Shown in pieces: positions 61,481 to 64,000 of a DNA stretch of 64,000 nucleotides. Within the stretch, counting starts at the first letter, position 1, and each line of letters opens with the position of its first letter. Location: assembly GCA_036652035.1 (NCBI GenBank), contig JAVVWR010000003.1, positions 27,371-91,370 of the forward strand, written 5' to 3'. The stretch is from JAEZVV01 sp036652035. Its GTDB lineage: Bacteria; Pseudomonadota; Gammaproteobacteria; Burkholderiales; Burkholderiaceae_F. The translations under genes and the position numbers were made by a program. The notes under the pieces are model-generated. The model was not told where the DNA came from and searched no databases. It worked only from the letters and a program-made list of their open reading frames with translations.

Positions 61481-62308
61481 GTGGATTGGCTCTATTACCT
61501 CAAAGCGGCACTGCTCGGCATCATTGAAGGCCTGACCGAATTCCTGCCAGTCTCTTCCACCGGTCACCTGATCGTCTTTGAAGACCTGCTGCACTTCAAC
61601 TCGCCCAACCGCGAGACCTTCATCATCGCGATTCAGGCCGGCGCCATCCTTGCCGTGTGCTGGGACTACCGCGAGCGTCTGCTGGCGGTGATGCGAGGTC
61701 TGTTCTCCGAGTCGCGCCAGCAACGGCTGGTGATGAACGTGGCGATCGCCTTCGTGCCGGCAGCGGTGATCGGCGTGTTGTTCTCCAAGTTCATCAAGAG
61801 CGTTTTGTTCTATCCCGTGCCGGTGGCCACCGCGCTGGTGATCGGTGGCGTCGTCATCCTGCTGGTCGAACGCGTCCACGGCAAACCCGGTTATGTGCCG
61901 CGGGTGGCGACGATGGATGACATGCGCTGGAGCGACGCGCTCAAGGTCGGTTGCCTGCAGTGCCTGGCCTTGATTCCTGGCACCAGCCGCTCGGGTTCGA
62001 CCATCATTGGTGGTTTGGTGGTGGGGTTGTCGCGTACCGCGGCGACCGAGTTTTCGTTTTTTCTCGCCATCCCGACCGTGATTGGCGCCACGGTCTACGA
62101 GCTTTATAAGGCGCGTGATCAGCTCGCCATGGCGGATCTTCCCGCGATCGGCCTGGCCTTCGTGATGGCGTTTGTGGCGGCGATGCTGGTGGTGCGCTGG
62201 TTGCTTCGCTTTGTCTCGAAGCACGACTTCCGGGTTTTTGGTTGGTACCGCATCCTTTTCGGCGGCGTGATCCTGATCACGGCCTGGACCGGTCTGGTGA
62301 CCTGGTAA
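61481..62308 (+). CDS. uppP: Undecaprenyl-diphosphatase
   Basis: UppP (BacA) dephosphorylates undecaprenyl diphosphate to recycle the cell-wall lipid carrier and gives bacitracin tolerance. The 275-residue protein has the signatures EGLTEFLPVSSTGH (about 16-29) and PGTSRSGSTI, and eight or so membrane segments. There is no ATG at the N-terminus; the GTG at 61481 (DWLYYLKAALLGIIEG) with GGGA 7 bases upstream gives the E. coli length of 273, while a TTG further upstream would add 13 unusual residues. Confidence 0.95.
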   Translation: MDWLYYLKAALLGIIEGLTEFLPVSSTGHLIVFEDLLHFNSPNRETFIIAIQAGAILAVCWDYRERLLAVMRGLFSESRQQRLVMNVAIAFVPAAVIGVLFSKFIKSVLFYPVPVATALVIGGVVILLVERVHGKPGYVPRVATMDDMRWSDALKVGCLQCLALIPGTSRSGSTIIGGLVVGLSRTAATEFSFFLAIPTVIGATVYELYKARDQLAMADLPAIGLAFVMAFVAAMLVVRWLLRFVSKHDFRVFGWYRILFGGVILITAWTGLVTW

Positions 62309-62324
62309 GCGCGGTGGCCGGGTT

Positions 62325-62606
62325 CTAGATGAACTCGGTCAGCCCCCGGTTGCGGCCAGCGGTCTTGGCGCGGTAGAGCGCCGCGTCGGTGCGGGCGATC
62401 AGGCTGGCCGGGCTGTCGTCGTGTTCGCGTGACCACGCCAGCCCCAAGCTCATCGTCACCCTCAGTTCGGCGTGAAGCGGGCTCCAGGAGTGGCGTGCGA
62501 TGGCGGCGCGGATCCGCTCGCAGATTGCTGCGGCGGCGCTGCCATCAACATCAATCAACACCAAGGCGAACTCTTCGCCGCCGACGCGCCGAGGTGGCTC
62601 CAGCCA
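62325..62606 (-). pseudogene. Remnant of a GGDEF (diguanylate cyclase) gene
   Basis: On the minus strand, right after the trmB stop and in another frame, 93 codons encode the C-terminal two thirds of a GGDEF domain: the active-site loop as RVGGEEF, ALVLIDVDG, CERIRAAIARHSW, VTMSLGLAWS and the ending DAALYRAKTAGRNRG. The N-terminal third of the domain, any sensor domain and a proper start are missing; sequence before W (62606) is trmB. A TTG at 62564 would miss the GGEEF loop. This looks like a 5' deletion that fused the remnant to the end of trmB. Confidence 0.85.
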
Positions 62607-62607
62607 T

Positions 62608-63339
62608 TTAGCGCCGCAGATAGACCAGATCCCACACGCCGTGGCCGAGGCGTTCGCCGCGGGCGTGGAACTTGGTGGTCGGGCGTTCGGTGAGCGGGTT
62701 GGCCATCACGGGCGAGAAGGTTTCGTAACGATTGGCCAGTTGCGGCTCGGCTTGCAGTACCTCAAGCATCTGCTCGGCGTAGTTTTCCCAGTCGGTGGCG
62801 CAGTGCAGATAGCCACCCGGCTGAATCCGGCTGACAAGCTCGCCAATGAAAGGCTGCGACACCAGTCGGCGCTTGTGGTGCCGCGCCTTGCGCCAGGGAT
62901 CGGGGAAATAGATGTGAACGCCGGCGAGCGAATCGGGCGCGATCATGTCGCGCACTACTTCGACCGCATCGTGCTGAACGATGCGGATGTTGGTCAGACC
63001 TTGTTCGTCGATCCGCTTGGCGAGCGCGCCGATGCCGGCGACATAGACCTCGCAGCAGACAAAGTCGACCTCGGGGTGGGCGGCGGCGATCGCGGCGGTG
63101 GTCTCGCCCATGCCAAAGCCGATCTCGAGCACGGTCGGCGCGACGCGGCCAAACACCTGTGCGGGAGCGATCGCGCTGGCCTGGTAGGGCAGGGCCACCT
63201 GCGGCAGGATTTCCTCCACTGCGCGGCGCTGGCCCTGGCTGATGTGGCCGCGCCGCATTGCGAAGCTGCGGATGTGGCGTTTTTTTAGTTCCTCGATGTC
63301 GGGCTCGGCACCGGTCACTTCGGTTTCCTTGGGATTCAT
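62608..63339 (-). CDS. trmB: tRNA (guanine-N7-)-methyltransferase
   Basis: TrmB methylates G46 of tRNA. The 243-residue protein has the SAM motif VLEIGFGMGETTAAIAAAHP, the region YFPDPWRKARHHKRRLVSQPF with the catalytic Asp, and the normal C-terminus TERPTTKFHARGERLGHGVWDLVYLRR, so it is intact despite the deletion junction directly behind it. Its ATG overlaps the thiG stop by 4 bases. Confidence 0.97.
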   Translation of the reverse strand: MNPKETEVTGAEPDIEELKKRHIRSFAMRRGHISQGQRRAVEEILPQVALPYQASAIAPAQVFGRVAPTVLEIGFGMGETTAAIAAAHPEVDFVCCEVYVAGIGALAKRIDEQGLTNIRIVQHDAVEVVRDMIAPDSLAGVHIYFPDPWRKARHHKRRLVSQPFIGELVSRIQPGGYLHCATDWENYAEQMLEVLQAEPQLANRYETFSPVMANPLTERPTTKFHARGERLGHGVWDLVYLRR

Positions 63340-64000
63340 GCTTTTCCTGCCGAGATCAGTCCGCTGTTGGGTGAGGAGGCGCTCGCGGTATAGAGCTTCT
63401 TCGGCATCCGGCCCGCAAGAAAAGCTTCGCGCCCCGCTTCGACCGCTTTTTTCATCGCGCCGGCCATTCGCACCGGTTCACGCGCGGCGGCCACCGCAGT
63501 GTTCATCAGGACGCCGGCGCAGCCCAGTTCCATCGCGATTGCCGCGTCCGACGCCGTGCCCACGCCGGCGTCGACGATCACCGGCACTGTTAGCCGCTCA
63601 AGGATCAGCTGGATGTTCCAGGGGTTGAGGATGCCCATGCCCGAGCCGATCAAGGACGCGAGCGGCATCACCGCGACGCAGCCCATGTCCTGCAGCAAAC
63701 GGGCCTGGATCGGATCGTCGCTGCAATAGACCATCACCTCGAAGCCTTCCTTGATCAGGATGTCAGCGGCCTTGAGGGTCTCAGGCATGTTGGGGTAGAG
63801 CGACTGCGGATCGCCCAGCACTTCGAGCTTGACCAGGGTGTGGCCGTCGAGCAGCTCGCGCGCCAGACGCAGAGTGCGGATCGCGTCGTCGGCGGTGTAG
63901 CAGCCGGCGGTGTTGGGCAGGATCGTGTACTGCGAGGGCGGCAGAACGTCGAGCAGGTTGGGCTCGCCCGGGTTCTGGCCGATGTTGGTGCGGCGGATCG
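63336..64000 (-). CDS. thiG: Thiazole synthase (5' end outside window)
   Basis: ThiG assembles the thiazole phosphate of thiamine from DXP, dehydroglycine and ThiS thiocarboxylate. About 220 C-terminal residues are visible: LPNTAGCYTADDAIRTLRLA, the Schiff-base Lys in TLVKLEVLGD, the phosphate-binding VMPLASLIGSGMGI, and VIVDAGVGTASDAAIAMELGCAGVLMNTAVA. The frame is open to base 64000, so roughly 40-50 N-terminal residues are missing. The stop overlaps the trmB start. Confidence 0.96.
   Translation of the reverse strand, partial: IRRTNIGQNPGEPNLLDVLPPSQYTILPNTAGCYTADDAIRTLRLARELLDGHTLVKLEVLGDPQSLYPNMPETLKAADILIKEGFEVMVYCSDDPIQARLLQDMGCVAVMPLASLIGSGMGILNPWNIQLILERLTVPVIVDAGVGTASDAAIAMELGCAGVLMNTAVAAAREPVRMAGAMKKAVEAGREAFLAGRMPKKLYTASASSPNSGLISAGKA

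Overview
The window is 64 kb of high-GC bacterial chromosome (mid-60s percent GC by eye) with dense coding, many overlapping start/stop codons and no visible insertion sequence, phage, CRISPR array, tRNA or rRNA. Gene content points to a betaproteobacterium close to Burkholderiales: two Bug/TctC-type solute-binding proteins, a metG-apbC pair with a MIP18-type N-terminal domain on ApbC, YiaV/YiaW efflux genes, TcdA, a SEC-C protein and a split MacAB. Two runs of exactly 100 N (1609-1708 and 7130-7229) are scaffold gaps of conventional size, and both cut genes.

Layout. 1-7541: end of scpA, the two subunits of a class I fumarase (alpha cut by gap 1), a SulP transporter, metG, apbC (cut by gap 2) and the tail of an unrecognised gene. 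7538-10733: an OM factor / HlyD / DUF3302 export operon. 10915-15866: menF-menD-menH-menC, four menaquinone genes in one operon. 16171-21267: AidB-like acyl-CoA dehydrogenase, thioredoxin-reductase-like ferredoxin-NADP reductase, BepA-like protease and MoaC. 21287-26488: a ugpCBAE glycerol-3-phosphate importer with a candidate Pho box, divergent from a GpdQ-like phosphodiesterase. 26489-30755: menE and menB downstream of a Bug protein and a LysR regulator. 30878-36400: a NarL-type response regulator, a 7TM histidine kinase, a periplasmic tetraheme cytochrome c, a Tat-exported FccA-type flavoprotein and an orphan binding protein, all on one strand. 36488-41364: PdxH, ChaC-like enzyme, MFS transporter, second Bug protein and a tandem-domain UspA. 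41434-45274: a redox/stress group (DUF2892, cysteine-bearing Crp-family regulator, TcdA, UspA, two overlapping hemerythrins, a hypothetical). 45279-52173: YpfJ-type peptidase, DinB, VOC protein, kinase-like protein plus ICMT-like methyltransferase, GNAT and an LTA-synthase-like sulfatase. 52348-64000: EttA, MnmC, SEC-C protein, SodC, MacA plus split MacB, DUF1439 lipoprotein, UppP, a GGDEF remnant, TrmB and part of ThiG.

The strongest biological theme is low-potential anaerobic electron transport. All six enzymes of the classical route from chorismate to 1,4-dihydroxy-2-naphthoyl-CoA (MenF, D, H, C, E, B) are present at two loci, which is unusual for a lineage that mostly relies on ubiquinone. 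Close by is a periplasmic reductase made of a tetraheme cytochrome and a separate flavoprotein whose four catalytic residues have the same spacing as in Shewanella FccA. Its neighbours are a dedicated two-component system, an orphan binding protein and an operator-like inverted repeat. A coherent inference is respiration of fumarate, or a similar unsaturated organic acid, fed by menaquinol. A class I fumarase, a candidate FNR-like box before the hemerythrins and the UspA/Crp genes fit microaerobic or anaerobic life. The substrate, the quinol dehydrogenase that would feed the cytochrome, MenA and the final methyltransferase are not in the window.
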